The notes below the pieces were generated by a model that was not told the origin of the DNA, ran no database searches, and saw only the letters and a program-made list of their open reading frames with translations. A stretch of DNA of 64,000 nucleotides from Carpediemonas membranifera (lineage: Eukaryota; Fornicata): contig JAHDYR010000005.1 in NCBI GenBank assembly GCA_019828565.1, forward strand, positions 124,001 to 188,000. The letters are read 5' to 3'. Positions 22,025 through 32,810 of the stretch are shown in pieces (the stretch's first letter is position 1; every line of letters starts with the position of its first letter). The position numbers and the translations under genes are program-made.

Positions 22025-22639
22025 GGTGAACTCTCCTGGGAGCGCCGCCGAGCATTTGGAGGCTATCTTGATGACTTCACCCTGGATGGCGCCGCATACC
22101 AGCTGGCTGCAGTTCGAGTGAACCCCAGTCCACCGTCACGCACCTTCAGGAACATCTTATCTGTGAGTTGAATCAACCGAAGGAAAATATCGAACACTGG
22201 TTGACATCACCATCACGTGCTAAATTGGAGGACGTTGCTGAGCTACGTGCTCCTGGAACCGATGGGGCATTGTGCGCCCCATGTGTTCCGGTAGCACGCA
22301 GCCGAGAAACGACTGCATCCCGGGAAGAAACGATCAGAAACATCTTCTGGTATGTTTGAAACAGGGCTCGGCTCAGCGCATTCTACCTTTTACCACAGCA
22401 CTTGACGTGGACAGAGAGAATGCTACACGGAAACTAGTATCGTTTCGTGCTGGGGCTTCCTGATCTTTTCAGTGCAATTATATTCAACGAAACAACTTAG
22501 GACCAACGGACATGGGCGATCAGCAGCAACAAATGCTCATGGGTATAGATCGCCTGGGAAGTTATGAAGAGTACGCCTTTAAATGTTCCATTTATGAGCC
22601 AACTCACGCAAAGGGTAAGGAGTGGGTTGGGTGGGGTGC

Positions 22640-23107
22640 TTAGTAGTCAACGGCCGAATAGCCCTGCCTCACGCAGAACGAGATGTCCTGTTGGGCGGTG
22701 TGGTTGTAGGAGTGGATGGTGCGGGCCATGTCCAGGATGAAGGGTCCGGCGATGGCGGCGCGGATGTACGCCTTCTTGGGCGGGCGGGGACCAGAAGCAG
22801 CCTTGAGTGTTTTGTGAAGGGTCGCTGCGACTGTGTCCAAGTTCGCTCCGCCGACGCCGAGATTGAGAATCACGGCGTCCACGTCATACAGGCGTGCTTT
22901 CCACTGAGACTGCTTGCGATAGTCTCTGTTGCTCATCAAGATGCACGTAGGTGCAGCCTCGCCAGTAGCCTTGCAGTGTTCGAGCGTGCCGCAGATCTTG
23001 AGGACTGTGGGCTGCTGTCGATCGCCTTTCGGTATGAGACCATCGGCTATGTTGTGCCTCGCGCCTTCCGGGAGGCTGGCTCCCGGCTTCAGGTCCTGGT
23101 CGCCCAA
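22640..23107 (-). pseudogene. Array unit ORF, copy 7
   Basis: Normal C-terminus. The next unit carries a T-to-G change at about 23322, one of the few substitutions in the array. Confidence 0.4.
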
Positions 23108-23723
23108 GGTGAACTCTCCTGGGAGCGCCGCCGAGCATTTGGAGGCTATCTTGATGACTTCACCCTGGATGGCGCCGCATACCAGCTGGCTGCAGTTCGA
23201 GTGAACCCCAGTCCACCGTCACGCACCTTCAGGAACATCTTATCTGTGAGTTGAATCAACCGAAGGAAAATATCGAACACTGGTTGACATCACCATCACG
23301 TGCTAAATTGGAGGACGTTGCGGAGCTACGTGCTCCTGGAACCGATGGGGCATTGTGCGCCCCATGTGTTCCGGTAGCACGCAGCCGAGAAAACGACTGC
23401 ATCCCGGGAAGAAACGATCAGAAACATCTTCTGGTATGTTTGAAACAGGGCTCGGCTCAGCGCATTCTACCTTTTACCACAGCACTTGACGTGGACAGAG
23501 AGAATGCTACACGGAAACTAGTATCGTTTCGTGCTGGGGCTTCCTGATCTTTTCAGTGCAATTATATTCAACGAAACAACTTAGGACCAACGGACATGGG
23601 CGATCAGCAGCAACAAATGCTCATGGGTATAGATCGCCTGGGAAGTTATGAAGAGTACGCCTTTAAATGTTCCATTTATGAGCCAACTCACGCAAAGGGT
23701 AAGGAGTGGGTTGGGTGGGGTGC

Positions 23724-24192
23724 TTAGTAGTCAACGGCCGAATAGCCCTGCCTCACGCAGAACGAGATGTCCTGTTGGGCGGTGTGGTTGTAGGAGTGGA
23801 TGGTGCGGGCCATGTCCAGGATGAAGGGTCCGGCGATGGCGGCGCGGATGTACGCCTTCTTGGGCGGGCGGGGACCAGAAGCAGCCTTGAGTGTTTTGTG
23901 AAGGGTCGCTGCGACTGTGTCCAAGTTCGCTCCGCCGACGCCGAGATTGAGAATCACGGCGTCCACGTCATACAGGCGTGCTTTCCACTGAGACTGCTTG
24001 CGATAGTCTCTGTTGCTCATCAAGATGCACAGTAGGTGCAGCCTCGCCAGTAGCCTTGCAGTGTTCGAGCGTGCCGCAGATCTTGAGGACTGTGGGCTGC
24101 TGTCGATCGCCTTTCGGTATGAGACCATCGGCTATGTTGTGCCTCGCGCCTTCCGGGAGGCTGGCTCCCGGCTTCAGGTCCTGGTCGCCCAA
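23724..24192 (-). pseudogene. Array unit ORF, copy 8, split
   Basis: A single inserted A near 24030 splits the 155-residue frame into two overlapping pieces. Confidence 0.4.
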
Positions 24193-24807
24193 GGTGAACT
24201 CTCCTGGGAGCGCCGCCGAGCATTTGGAGGCTATCTTGATGACTTCACCCTGGATGGCGCCGCATACCAGCTGGCTGCAGTTCGAGTGAACCCCAGTCCA
24301 CCGTCACGCACCTTCAGGAACATCTTATCTGTGAGTTGAATCAACCGAAGGAAAATATCGAACACTGGTTGACATCACCATCACGTGCTAAATTGGAGGA
24401 CGTTGCTGAGCTACGTGCTCCTGGAACCGATGGGGCATTGTGCGCCCCATGTGTTCCGGTAGCACGCAGCCGAGAAACGACTGCATCCCGGGAAGAAACG
24501 ATCAGAAACATCTTCTGGTATGTTTGAAACAGGGCTCGGCTCAGCGCATTCTACCTTTTACCACAGCACTTGACGTGGACAGAGAGAATGCTACACGGAA
24601 ACTAGTATCGTTTCGTGCTGGGGCTTCCTGATCTTTTCAGTGCAATTATATTCAACGAATCAACTTAGGACCAACGGACATGGGCGATCAGCAGCAACAA
24701 ATGCTCATGGGTATAGATCGCCTGGGAAGTTATGAAGAGTACGCCTTTAAATGTTCCATTTATGAGCCAACTCACGCAAAGGGTAAGGAGTGGGTTGGGT
24801 GGGGTGC

Positions 24808-25344
24808 TTAGTAGTCAACGGCCGAATAGCCCTGCCTCACGCAGAACGAGATGTCCTGTTGGGCGGTGTGGTTGTAGGAGTGGATGGTGCGGGCCATGTC
24901 CAGGATGAAGGGTCCGGCGATGGCGGCGCGGATGTACGCCTTCTTGGGCGGGCGGGGACCAGAAGCAGCCTTGAGTGTTTTGTGAAGGGTCGCTGCGACT
25001 GTGTCCAAGTTCGCTCCGCCGACGCCGAGATTGAGAATCACGGCGTCCACGTCATACAGGCGTGCTTTCCACTGAGACTGCTTGCGATAGTCTCTGTTGC
25101 TCATCAAGATGCACGTAGGTGCAGCCTCGCCAGTAGCCTTGCAGTGTTCGAGCGTGCCGCAGATCTTGAGGACTGTGGGCTGCTGTCGATCGCCTTTCGG
25201 TATGAGACCATCGGCTATGTTGTGCCTCGCGCCTTCCGGGAGGCTGGCTCCCGGCTTCAGGTCCTGGTCGCCCAAGGTGAACTCTCCTGGGAGCGCCGCC
25301 GAGCATTTGGAGGCTATCTTGATGACTTCACCCTGGATGGCGCC
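24808..25344 (-). pseudogene. Array unit ORF, copy 9, cut by Gypsy-1
   Basis: Normal C-terminus, but the upstream part is interrupted by the Gypsy-1 LTR at 25345. A read-through frame continues into the LTR. Confidence 0.4.
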
Positions 25345-25438
25345 TGTGGTACCCAAACAATTGAGAGAGTGAAATTTAGAAGCAGGTTTGAGATCATTGA
25401 CCAAATAAGACTGATCATTAAATGAGGTCGTCATGACA
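25345..25438 (-). repeat. Gypsy-1 3' LTR, 94 bp
   Basis: Identical to the repeat at 29555-29648. It is very short for an LTR. A purine run (GGGGGGAAG on the minus strand, 25439-25447) lies directly upstream and is the likely plus-strand primer. Confidence 0.9.
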
Positions 25439-25747
25439 CTTCCCCCCATGATCCCAAACCGTCCACAAGCTCAAACGTGCCTCCCAACCGTCAGCAAAAA
25501 TTCTAACGGTTCAAGTCCGGCGAAATGCAAAACCCGCCAGACCGACTCCAGTGAAGTCAAAAACGCAATTGAGCACAATAGTCTGAAGAACGCTGTTCTA
25601 AACGAACAAATAGCGCACAGAATGGTGTAGAACATAAGAAATAACCAATATCAGTAACTAGATTCCAACGTTCTGCTCTTCCCCCCCTAGGCTGCGGTCA
25701 CCAACTGGGCAAAACCCCAAAATGGCTTTTTGATGAGCCGTTGGTTA
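25439..25747. other. Gypsy-1 3' non-coding segment
   Basis: About 310 bp between the end of the chromodomain frame and the LTR. It includes the polypurine tract at its LTR end and otherwise no feature that I recognise. Confidence 0.5.
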
Positions 25748-28700
25748 TTAGCGCTGCCTATAGGAAGCTAATTTCCTTTGACCTCGGAGTTTTCTGCGCA
25801 AACTCGGTTTGTCTGCGAGGTACTCCTCAAACGCCCTAAGTTCATCAAGGTCGGCGTTGAAGCGTTCCCATGTCGCCTCTTCCTCGAGGTACCCCTCCCA
25901 CAGCACATGTAGGTGAAGGACGCCGTCCTCAAATTTGTGAGAGTCGATCGCTTCTACGACATATTCGTCAACTCTCTGGGCCGCTAGCCGTGTCAACTCA
26001 GCCCTTGTCGCGTCAGACTCAAAATGCCTTAGACGCTCGGCATGGACCTTAGCCACTACGCCTGTCGTCAGGTTCTCCACGAAGTAAACGTTCGGCGACT
26101 CTGCGGGTCCCTGGCACCACATTGGCCCAGCCAGCTTCGTGCGGCGGCCGACAGTGGTCGTTACCAGCACTGGCTTGTTCGATAGGGCCACGTGCGATGC
26201 TTCTGCTGGTGTTTGTTGTTGCAGCGCCTGGTCTTGGATGACTCTCTGTAGTTCCAGGCTGCCCTTGAAGGCCTCAAATGGCATCTTGCTCTCATTGCTC
26301 ATGATCTCTTCTGGTCTTACGACCACGTCTTGGTTATAAAGCAAATTCAGTGGCGATAGGCCTGTCCTGGCCACAGATGTTGAATTAATGATGTACTGAG
26401 CCAAAGGTAGTAGCCGCGTCCATCTAAACTCCTGCAGATCGAGCATTAGCGTCTCTAGATGCCTCTTAACCTCGGCGTTGACCCTCTCAACTATTCCTTG
26501 AGAACCCGGGCGGTAAGGCGTGCCGACGTGATGTTGCGACCCGAGCCTTTCCATTAGAGCGTCAATCAGCTTATTTCTATACTGGCTGCCCCCGTCGCTG
26601 TGAATCACCCGGGGAATTCCGTAGTGACCCACCCAGGCCAAAATTGCCCCTGCCGCGGCATCTGCGTCCGTCGAACGCGTGGGACCAGCATAGTTAGCTT
26701 CGAGTACGTGTCAATTAACACGCACACGTACCGCAGACCCTCGCTCTCCGCGATGGGTCCGATCGTGTCTACCTGCACGACATCAAACGGCAGGCGACCT
26801 GCCGTACGGTGGCGCAAGTGTTGGACGGGCTTGGCCGTCTTGCGCGTGACCTGGCACACAGGACACGACTGGACAAACTCCTCTGCGTCCTTATACATGC
26901 CCCTCCACCTCCTACCGAGCGATATAAGCTTGTTCACCGTCGCTCTCGCTCCGATATGGCCGTGTATGCCTCCGTGAACCTCGGAGATCCACGTGGCGTG
27001 ATCATCTGCCTCGACTGTTGCACCGCATAGGCGAGATAGCGCGTCGGCAGCACCGTTCGCTTGACCAGGCACGTGTACGACGGAATAGTCGAACCTTTCC
27101 AGTGCCATGCGCCATCTAGTTACCTTAGCGTTCGTGCTTGTCGCGATATACAGCAAATTCCGGTGGTCCGTTCTCACAGTAAACGGCCTGCCTACTAGGA
27201 ACCGCTCGGCCTTGATCATAGCGTAATAAATGCCGAAGCCTTCCTTTTCATAGGTGCTCCACCTTCTTTGAACATCCGATAGTGTCTTGGAATAGAAAGC
27301 AATCGGACGCTCCTCCCCGTCTTCGATCTGTAACAAAACTGCCCCGACAGCGTAGTCACTCGCGTCGGTTTGTAGGATTAATTGGCAGCCACGCTTGGGG
27401 TGACTTAACATGTTGTTCTGAGATAGGGTCGCTTTGATGTCGACTAGGGCATCTTGTTGGGCCTTCTCCCAACGGAACTCTTCCTTGGCTCTCGTCAGAG
27501 CCAGGACTGGCTCCATCATATTGCCGTAGTTCGGAATCATATGGCTAAAATAGTTCGTGAACCCGAGTAAGGTTCTGACTCCGGCAACATCTCTCGGGCT
27601 GGTTAGGCGGTCGATGCCTTCTAGGCGGTCAGGCGCGATTCGCTTGCCGTCGCCATTCACAAGCCAGCCCAAGTATTCTATTTCTGTCAGTCCGAACTCA
27701 GACTTGGACAGATTCAGCTTCAACTTGGCCGAGTTGAGCTTTCTCAAGACATAGTCCAGATTGTCGAGGTACTCTCTGGTTCTCTCCGAATATTACTATG
27801 TCGTCTACATATGCGAGACACCGTGTCCACAGTGCATCGCCCAGGACGGATTCGAGGGTCTTCTGACAGAAGGCTGCGGCCCCTTTGAGTCCGAAAGCTA
27901 AACGCTTGTACTGATACTTACGCTTCCCAACTGTAAACGCCGTTAGTCTGCGTGAGCTCTTGGTCATAGGAATCTGGTGAAAGGCCTTGCTTAGGTCCAG
28001 CTTAGCGAAGAGGGTCTTACCCTCTAGTCTTGCTACCAGATCGTCAATGATAGGGAGGTCGTGATCGAAGTCCTCCGTCGCGTCGTTAAGGCGCCGAAAG
28101 TCCAAGCAGAGCCTGCGGGTGCGATCGCGCTTCCATACAAGCACCGTAGGATTGTTATAGTTGCTCGTAGACTCCTCAATCACATTCAGATCCTCCAGCT
28201 GCGCCGTCTGGCGCTGCATATCCTCTCTTTCTTCAGCCGAGACGTGGTATGGAGGGATGTTGATAACCTTCTGGTTTGTAAGAACCAGTTCGAAGGGTGG
28301 AACGTCTGCTGGCTGCGAAATGTCGCCGAGAACGTCTTTGTACTTGCTTAGGATGGTATTAGTCTCTTCAGGGAAGCTACGTATCTGTAGTTCGTGCTCC
28401 GCTTCAGCAAGGGTAAATAACGTCTCGTCTACTTCATCTTCATCAAGCTCCGCGAAGTGTGGCTCTCCAGAATTCTCCATCGTCGGCTTGACGATCGTGA
28501 TTAGCCCCAACGCACTTAATGTCGATATTCCCATAACTAATGTCGGCTTCAGCCCGGGTAGCACCCGCAAATTGAGAGCAGCTTGAGTTCTCCGCCCAGT
28601 AGATGGCAACACTCCAAAATCTGCACTCAACTTAACAATGCCGGGTGAGTTGTAAATCGTACCAGTGGCCAGCTTAACCTTAGCATGGTCGGGCTCGACG

Positions 28701-29570
28701 ACTAGGCCGAGCTCTTTGACGAGGGATTGGGATATAAAGTCGGTAGAGGCCCCTGTGTCATAAAGGAACGCCAACACTCTCCCCAGGATGCCCACCTCGC
28801 CAATGGGTCTGTTGTCGCGGTCCTCCGCGACCAAAGCATTAAGATGAACGTACTTCTGCCCCTTTACTCCCTCACGCTCGTCACGCTTACGCTTCCAACA
28901 CGTATCCACATCCGACTTCTCCTTAGCCTTAGTCATCGTTGCGGAGGTCGCACTCTCTCGCTCCACACGCTGGTGCTCTCTGCGAGCCTTCTCTGCTTCC
29001 GTGGCCTGGATGAATGCCTCGGCGATCGTCTCGTCAAGCGTCTTCGCCTTCTTAGCATTCACATGCTCCTTCAAGCGACCGTACCTGATGCCAGCAACAA
29101 AGGCATCGACGATGAGCTTCTCCGTGGGCCGAACCTTACAACAGTTACGAACTTGACGCTTATACGCCAGGGCATACGCGGCCATGTTGTCAATGAGGTT
29201 ACCCTCAGAGCCGCACGACAAGTCCTTAAAGCGATCTAAAGCGTCCACCTCATCCAGAGGCTGCATCAGCTCGTCTACCATGGTGATAAAGGCCTCGTTG
29301 AGTTCAGAGGTATCGGCCGGCTCTTCATCCGGCGTTTCATTAGCGTACTCCAGGAACCTCAAGTTCAGGGATTCGGATCTTAAGAACCTCTAGGACCTGC
29401 GTTTCGATTAGGTCAAAGGCAACGATCGGATCGGCTTCACGGGCAGCATACTGCTCGTAGTCTTGACGGAAAGTATACCACGACTTGGTGGTGGCCTTTC
29501 GCAGGAACGGGGCGTTGTTGAGTTTTGTTTCAGGTAAATGCATGCAGTAATTACTGTGGTACCCAAACAA
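25748..29570 (-). pseudogene. Gypsy-1 gag-pol, frameshifted
   Basis: Segments in order on the minus strand. Gag starts near 29570-29543 (APFLRKATTKSWYTFRQDYEQY). After a shift near 29350 comes a protease with DTGAS (FLYDTGASTDFIS) and a reverse transcriptase with CLDFRRLN, KLDLSKAFHQIP and YVDDIVIFG. After a shift near 27770 come RNase H (QTDASDYAVGAVLLQ, TDHRNLLY) and the integrase HHCC finger (HGGIHGHIGA...CPVCQ) with its first Asp in VDTIGP. After a shift near 26690 come HSDGGSQYRN and VERVNAEVKR, which complete the DDE triad, and a C-terminal chromodomain (YVVEAIDSHK, LHVLWEGYLEEEATWE). Each shift is one or two bases in or near a short repeat. Confidence 0.9.
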
Positions 29571-29648
29571 TTGAGAGAGTGAAATTTAGAAGCAGGTTTG
29601 AGATCATTGACCAAATAAGACTGATCATTAAATGAGGTCGTCATGACA
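29555..29648 (-). repeat. Gypsy-1 5' LTR, 94 bp
   Basis: Identical to the downstream LTR. On the minus strand it ends ACCACA and runs straight into GTAATTACTG, so a 12-base palindrome CAGTAATTACTG (29545-29556) spans the LTR/internal junction where the primer-binding site should be. Confidence 0.9.
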
Positions 29649-29675
29649 GCGCCGCATACCAGCAGAACGAGATGT
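29649..29675. other. Rearrangement junction with patched-in array sequence
   Basis: After the target duplication GCGCC, the array sequence continues for about ten bases (GCATACCAGC), then a short piece from elsewhere in the unit (AGAACGAGATGTCCTGT), then the unit resumes in inverted orientation. This pattern suggests template switching at an inversion point. Confidence 0.7.
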
Positions 29676-30466
29676 CCTGTGCATACCAGAAGATGTTTCT
29701 GATCGTTTCTTCCCGGGATGCAGTCGTTTCTCGGCTGCGTGCTACCGGAACACATGGGGCGCACAATGCCCCATCGGTTCCAGGAGCACGTAGCTCAGCA
29801 ACGTCCTCCAATTTAGCACGTGATGGTGATGTCAACCAGTGTTCGATATTTTCCTTCGGTTGATTCAACTCACAGATAAGATGTTCCTGAAGGTGCGTGA
29901 CGGTGGACTGGGGTTCACTCGAACTGCAGCCAGCTGGTATGCGGCGCCATCCAGGGTGAAGTCATCAAGATAGCCTCCAAATGCTCGGCGGCGCTCCCAG
30001 GAGAGTTCACCTTGGGCGACCAGGACCTGAAGCCGGGAGCCAGCCTCCCGGAAGGCGCGAGGCACAACATAGCCGATGGTCTCATACCGAAAGGCGATCG
30101 ACAGCAGCCCACAGTCCTCAAGATCTGCGGCACGCTCGAACACTGCAAGGCTACTGGCGAGGCTGCACCTACGTGCATCTTGATGAGCAACAGAGACTAT
30201 CGCAAGCAGTCTCAGTGGAAAGCACGCCTGTATGACGTGGACGCCGTGATTCTCAATCTCGGCGTCGGCGGAGCGAACTTGGACACAGTCGCAGCGACCC
30301 TTCACAAAACACTCAAGGCTGCTTCTGGTCCCCGCCCGCCCAAGAAGGCGTACATCCGCGCCGCCATCGCCGGACCCTTCATCCTGGACATGGCCCGCAC
30401 CATCCACTCCTACAACCACACCGCCCAACAGGACATCTCGTTCTGCGTGAGGCAGGGCTATTCGCA
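29675..30466 (+). pseudogene. Inverted partial copy of the 1,084-bp array unit
   Basis: Reverse-oriented unit sequence; the LINE-like frame is now on the plus strand (from GDQDLKPGAS at 30012). It carries the three-A form of the homopolymer, so the upstream frame MFLIVSSRDAVVS is open. It is cut at 30466 by a sequence starting CATACTGTCAA. Confidence 0.85.
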
Positions 30467-30520
30467 TACTGTCAACATCCCTAGATTATCTTTGCTAAAC
30501 CCTAGATTATCTTCGACCTC
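30467..30520. repeat. Junction segment with TAGATWATCT palindromes
   Basis: Begins CATACTGTCAA, the same eleven bases as at 53440 where another array copy is interrupted. Two CCTAGATTATCT sites follow. Three related odd-centred palindromes (GTAGATAATCTAC type) lie at 30897-30955, on the far side of the gag fragment. Confidence 0.6.
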
Positions 30521-30679
30521 GACGACGAGAGCCATTTTTTTCAAGTTCGACCACTTTGGCTCTGTCCCCTTCTGTAGACCTTCGGGTCGATTAGTTTTAT
30601 CCAATTTTGTGTCCCGGGTCAAACCCTATAAATCCTCTCTCTCCTCTCATCGCTACAGTAATTACTGGTACCTAGTAAG

Positions 30680-30898
30680 ATGAATCAGCTCCAGTCAATT
30701 GACCTGTTTATGGCCCCCTTCCTCACCAAGACTACTCAGAAAGAGTGGGAGGAATTCCGCGAGAACTATTACGCGTACCGTGCCAAAGGCGGTGCTATTC
30801 CTATTAAGCACTTGATTGGCCGTACGGTATGGCAAATCTTCGCTCTCCGTGACCCCGCTCTCAAAGAATCCCTTCCTGCATACTGTGAAAGTCGGTAG
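30680..30898 (+). pseudogene. Truncated Gypsy gag, copy 1
   Basis: The 72 residues start at MNQLQSIDLF. The pattern APFLTKTTQKEWEEFRENYYAY matches the start of Gypsy-1 gag (APFLRKATTKSWYTFRQDYEQY; motif spacing APFL.K.T...W..FR..Y..Y). A 12-base palindrome CAGTAATTACTG at 30656-30667 lies just upstream, as at the LTR junction of Gypsy-1. The frame ends at a TAGATAATCTA palindrome, so the rest of the element is missing. Confidence 0.7.
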
Positions 30899-31122
30899 AT
30901 AATCTACGATTTTTTCTAGATAATCTAGGGCCTAAAAACCCTAGATAATCTACGGTTGCAAGAAAAAATGAACTCGACGATGAGACGGAGCTGGATCTTC
31001 AAAGTGGTATGGTAGTACTTGGCTATACCTAAGCAATACGCATGCGCAGTATCAAACTTTAAATCCTGCTAGAAAAAAGTAACATAGGGACAAATTGGAA
31101 TTGAGAGTTGAGACTCAAAAAG

Positions 31123-31186
31123 CGGGCAGGGGGGAGGAAATGGTCCATAGGTACGCCTTATGGGTCGCTTCCTCCCCTCTGCCCCT
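31123..31186. repeat. G-rich/C-rich hairpin
   Basis: GGGCAGGGGGGAGGAA pairs with TTCCTCCCCTCTGCCC with one mismatch, and an inner stem CCATA/TATGG is present. The same hairpin occurs in the second copy of the module at about 54260-54322. Possibly a transcript structure or a transposon end. Confidence 0.6.
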
Positions 31187-31231
31187 TTTTTTATCGCAAA
31201 ATCGATTTGCCGGATTTGACACACGTTTGAT

Positions 31232-31540
31232 GTGATCAAAATGGATTTGATAGACATGGGTCCAGATCATCCAGTTGGCCATCCTGAAGCGCTAGGGCGG
31301 CCTGCAGACCGCAGCAATGCCTCTGCTGAATGCCCTTCATGCCTGACGGACAGGACGCGCGTTGACTCTAAAGGACTGCATGTTTCGGCATCAGAAGAAG
31401 GCGCGGAATACAGCGGAGTCATCGCCGAACCGCTCCGACCAAGTCGGTTATTAGGACATCGCGTTCAGACGGCCTCTGCAATTACCAAGTCAATAGATGG
31501 GAGTCGACCTGATCAGCACGTCATTCGGGGCCTCAGGTGA
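31232..31540 (+). CDS. Weak open frame shared by both module copies
   Basis: 102 residues starting MIKMDLIDMGPDH, open in both copies (also 54369-54677). Substitutions between copies change amino acids about as often as not, so it does not look constrained. No known domain. It may be non-coding. Confidence 0.2.
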   Translation: MIKMDLIDMGPDHPVGHPEALGRPADRSNASAECPSCLTDRTRVDSKGLHVSASEEGAEYSGVIAEPLRPSRLLGHRVQTASAITKSIDGSRPDQHVIRGLR

Positions 31541-31993
31541 CCCTATAGCTGAGCTTGGCTGGGCGCTGCTGCGGCCATAGGCCGCTAGTGCCCTTACTGG
31601 CACGTTTCTCCTCGTATAGCGGCCGTAGAGGTCTGATCTGAGCCTCGTTATAATAGTCTGCCCGAGTAGAGTCCAGCCATACCGTAAATGTCCCCCAATC
31701 TCCCCCTCCCGGTCGCTCATACCTCCAAAATGGCCTATATTCCCTGTAGGAAGCTTAATAAGGGCGGATTTCCCATAAGTCGTGGCATAGAGGGAAGAGA
31801 CTTTGTACACAGCCTCCTGATCGTGGGTTCAATTTTCACCGGGAGCAATATGCTCTTTTTGGCAGACAACGCCGCTCCGAGCTCTATCGCGCCCAGCGGT
31901 GCCTGCAGCGGCCAGAACAGAGCTAGAATTCGGGTGATTTTTAATCTCGATCGAAATGCTGCTGACGCACGCTCTAGAGGGACTGAAGCGCTC

Positions 31994-32517
31994 CTCGAGG
32001 CGCCAATGAATGGAGACAGATCGTATTGTTCGCGTTTACTTTGAATACTGCAGCAATAATGGAGATAATGAGATTTGCCGGGAACTGCAGACGAATTCCC
32101 TCACTAACTAGCCTGGAATCGTGATAAAGCTCCTACATGATCACTCTGCATGCCCCAGGAAGCATTGTACGCATGCTCAGAACCGCTTGAGCTGATGTTG
32201 GGCTGCTCCGCAGGATAAGGGATGATCGCTCATGAACGTCTGACAGCAGATCCTGGACGATAGAAGGGACGAAGAGAACACGTAAACATTTACATTCATT
32301 GCGACGCGTATGCCAGCTGGGTTGGCACTGGCGACATCAACGCAGACTTCGCCATCGCTGTCGGTGGTAGGCGAGTCGTTGATGTTGTTAGGGAGTGATG
32401 TGGATGATGGAACTTGCTGTTGAGGGCGCCGGTGATGCGGGGCTGGCGTGGGGCTGGCGGTTGCGGTGTGGGCGTGGCGCAGATGGCGCTGGCGTAGGGG
32501 TGCTGTGTGGGCGCTGC
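31994..32517. other. Spacer before the minisatellite
   Basis: About 520 bp with no supported gene. The right half is G/T-rich and grades into the repeat. Open frames here are low in complexity. Confidence 0.5.
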
Positions 32518-32667
32518 GATGAGGGAGCCAGGAATGAGGCGCCAGGATGAGGGCGCCAGAGATGAGGCGCCATGGATGAGGCGCCAGGATGAGGGCGCCA
32601 GAGATGAGGCGCCAGGATGAGGCGCCAGAGATGAGGCGCCAGGGATGAGGCGCCAGGGATGAGGCGC
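32518..32667. repeat. GGCGCC minisatellite, left part
   Basis: Tandem units of about 15 bp, consensus GGCGCCAGRGATGAG with variants. The array continues at 38612 after Gypsy-3. The same repeat, reverse-complemented and short, appears at about 58831-58880 and 62671-62720. Confidence 0.9.
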
Positions 32668-32789
32668 TGTTGTGGGTCCTACCCAAAGTTACACAGATTT
32701 ACGTTATATTTAATAGTCAAGGAGTTTCTCCTCGACACCCTTGTGTCGAGTCTTCTCCTCAGTAAAAGTTCAACACCCATTGAACCACA
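32668..32789 (+). repeat. Gypsy-3 5' LTR, 122 bp
   Basis: Matches the repeat at 38490-38611. It is followed directly by GTACTAGTACT, making a 12-base palindrome AGTACTAGTACT (32789-32800) across the junction where a primer-binding site is expected. Confidence 0.9.
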
Positions 32790-32810
32790 GTACTAGTACT
32801 ACCAAAACAT

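Larger units (their letters stand above)
15442..25344. repeat. Head-to-tail array of about nine 1,084-bp units
   Basis: The sequence starting GGTATGAGACC recurs with a period of 1,084 bp (1,083-1,085) from 15442 to 25344, about 9.1 units. Units are nearly identical; most differences are one-base changes in homopolymer runs. The array breaks off on the left against a gene remnant and on the right at the LTR of Gypsy-1, which sits inside the tenth unit. Each unit's minus strand carries a frame resembling the C-terminus of a LINE reverse transcriptase, so the array looks like amplified 3' ends of one retroelement. Two more partial copies lie at 29675-30466 (inverted) and 52076-53438. Confidence 0.95.
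25345..29648 (-). mobile_element. Gypsy-1, Ty3/Gypsy retrotransposon with chromodomain
   Basis: A 4,304-bp element transcribed on the minus strand and flanked by identical 94-bp direct repeats (25345-25438 and 29555-29648) that start TG and end CA. A five-base target duplication, GCGCC, flanks it; the empty site is present in every array unit. Order of domains: gag, aspartic protease, reverse transcriptase, RNase H, integrase, chromodomain. The identical LTRs mean a recent insertion. Reading frames are interrupted at several points, so this copy is inactive as sequenced. Confidence 0.95.
30521..31993 (+). repeat. 1,473-bp duplicated module, copy 1
   Basis: The sequence from GACGACGAGAGCC to GAAGCGCTC is repeated at 53658-55130 with identical length and a few percent substitutions. 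It contains an LTR-like leader with a TATA-like CTATAAATCC, a truncated gag gene, a G-rich hairpin (about 31123-31186) and two weak open frames. After 31993 the copies diverge: copy 2 continues into a possible recombinase gene, while copy 1 does not. Confidence 0.9.

Noticed and set aside
15442-25344. CRISPR-like or rDNA-like array
   Set aside because: Units are 1,084 bp with no short repeat/spacer structure, and I see no rRNA or 5S signature in them.
30470-30960. Telomere-like repeats (CCCTA words)
   Set aside because: The CCCTA words belong to TAGATWATCTA palindromes and are not tandem repeats of a telomere unit.
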